Both the position numbers and the translations under genes were made by a program. Below the pieces are notes generated by a model. That model was not told where the DNA came from, did not search any database, and was given only the letters and a program-made list of their open reading frames with translations. Source: Hymenobacter aranciens (lineage in GTDB: Bacteria; Bacteroidota; Bacteroidia; Cytophagales; Hymenobacteraceae). Taken from it: a DNA stretch of 64,000 nucleotides. The stretch spans positions 62,001 to 126,000 of the forward strand of contig NZ_JAUQSY010000007.1 of the NCBI RefSeq assembly GCF_030580865.1, read 5' to 3'. Within the stretch, counting starts at the first letter, position 1, and every line of letters begins with the position of its first letter. Shown here piece after piece: positions 63,553 to 64,000 of this stretch.

Positions 63553-64000
63553 ATGTCTATGCGTTACTTCTTTCTTGCGGCGCTACTGCCTTGTTTTGCT
63601 TACGGGCAGGGTACCTCGCATCAACGGCGTCAGGTGGCGTTGCAACCTGAGGTGCAGGCTCAGGTTTTGCTTAGTCAGGGGGCTTATGTATATGCTGCTT
63701 TTGGCGGCGTGCGCTATACTGATTATACTTCCGCCTCGACCGACCGGACGCTGGGGCTGGATGTGCGCTACGCAGCGGCCGGATACGAAGCACCATTGCG
63801 AGGCTATAAGTGGAGTTGGGGAGCCACTGTGCGCGTGGCGGGCACCCAGGGCGTGGGCCCGGTGGTGCAGCCGGGGCTGCTGCTGCGCCATCGCAGCGAG
63901 CTAGGGCCGCTGGTGCTGGGACAGCGGTTGGGGGCCGAGTATGCTTTCTCCAAGGATTTTCGCCTGGACCCAGCATACAACATAGCTTCAAGCTATTCAG
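63553..64000 (+). CDS. Possible outer-membrane beta-barrel protein, 3' truncated by window edge
   Basis: 149 codons to the window end without a stop. Signal peptide SMRYFFLAALLPCFAYGQG. The mature part has alternating hydrophobic and aromatic strands (VYAAFGGVRYTDYTSASTDR, GLDVRYAAAGYEA, WSWGATVRVAGTQG), typical of a small beta-barrel. No family is assigned. It starts 9 nt after the M20 gene. Confidence 0.65.
   Translation, partial: MSMRYFFLAALLPCFAYGQGTSHQRRQVALQPEVQAQVLLSQGAYVYAAFGGVRYTDYTSASTDRTLGLDVRYAAAGYEAPLRGYKWSWGATVRVAGTQGVGPVVQPGLLLRHRSELGPLVLGQRLGAEYAFSKDFRLDPAYNIASSYS

Overview
The window looks like a chromosomal segment of a GC-rich member of the Bacteroidetes, most probably a Hymenobacter-like cytophagalean. 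Three things support this. Many secreted proteins end in a type IX secretion (T9SS) sorting domain with a YPNP motif. Many genes have the Bacteroidetes promoter -7 box TAnnTTTG (TACCTTTG, TATCTTTG, TAAATTTG). Gene content and order also fit. I cannot name a species.

Region 1 (1-13.8 kb) is the S10-spc-alpha ribosomal superoperon, from the 3' end of rplB to rplQ, all on the + strand: rpsS, rplV, rpsC, rplP, rpmC, rpsQ, rplN, rplX, rplE, rpsN, rpsH, rplF, rplR, rpsE, rpmD, rplO, secY, map, infA, rpmJ, rpsM, rpsK, rpsD, rpoA, rplQ. Its order is canonical but it is interrupted four times. There is a REP-like hairpin pair between rpsC and rplP. A terminator, a small membrane-protein gene and two promoters lie between rpsN and rpsH. 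Large heptamer-built inverted repeats lie between rpsM and rpsK and between rpoA and rplQ.

Region 2 (13.9-32.3 kb) is housekeeping and accessory. It holds an erythromycin-esterase-like secreted protein with a LytS/LytTR two-component pair, enolase, an FtsB/DivIC-like protein, a frameshifted Crp/Fnr regulator beside an OsmC peroxidase, AnmK, an HscA-type Hsp70, a secreted GH13 alpha-amylase, an L,D-transpeptidase-like protein, an Ldh-family oxidoreductase, a Ppx/GppA phosphatase and an RNA methyltransferase-like protein.

Region 3 (32.3-43.9 kb) is mostly envelope-related: a PBP2-like transpeptidase with a possible lipobox, DapF, a GNAT acetyltransferase, a glycosyltransferase with UDP-galactopyranose mutase, an acyltransferase and SecA.

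Region 4 (44.0-58.3 kb) is a run of co-oriented genes for large secreted repeat proteins: one FG-GAP propeller, one protein with 13 tandem W-G-W repeats, and five paralogous SBBP-type propellers in tandem. All but the last end in a T9SS domain; the last is instead a predicted lipoprotein. A small gene with an in-frame TAG stop sits in this run.

Region 5 (58.3-64 kb) has proB-proA, deoC, a SPOR-like lipoprotein, an M20 amidohydrolase and the start of a possible outer-membrane protein.

The most unusual recurring feature is the intergenic DNA. At least ten gaps hold long inverted repeats of several families. In one class the arms are tandem 7-mer (or 8-mer) words whose sequence differs completely from locus to locus. 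One such 7-mer arm lies in frame inside hscA. I saw no CRISPR array, rRNA, tRNA, transposase or phage gene.
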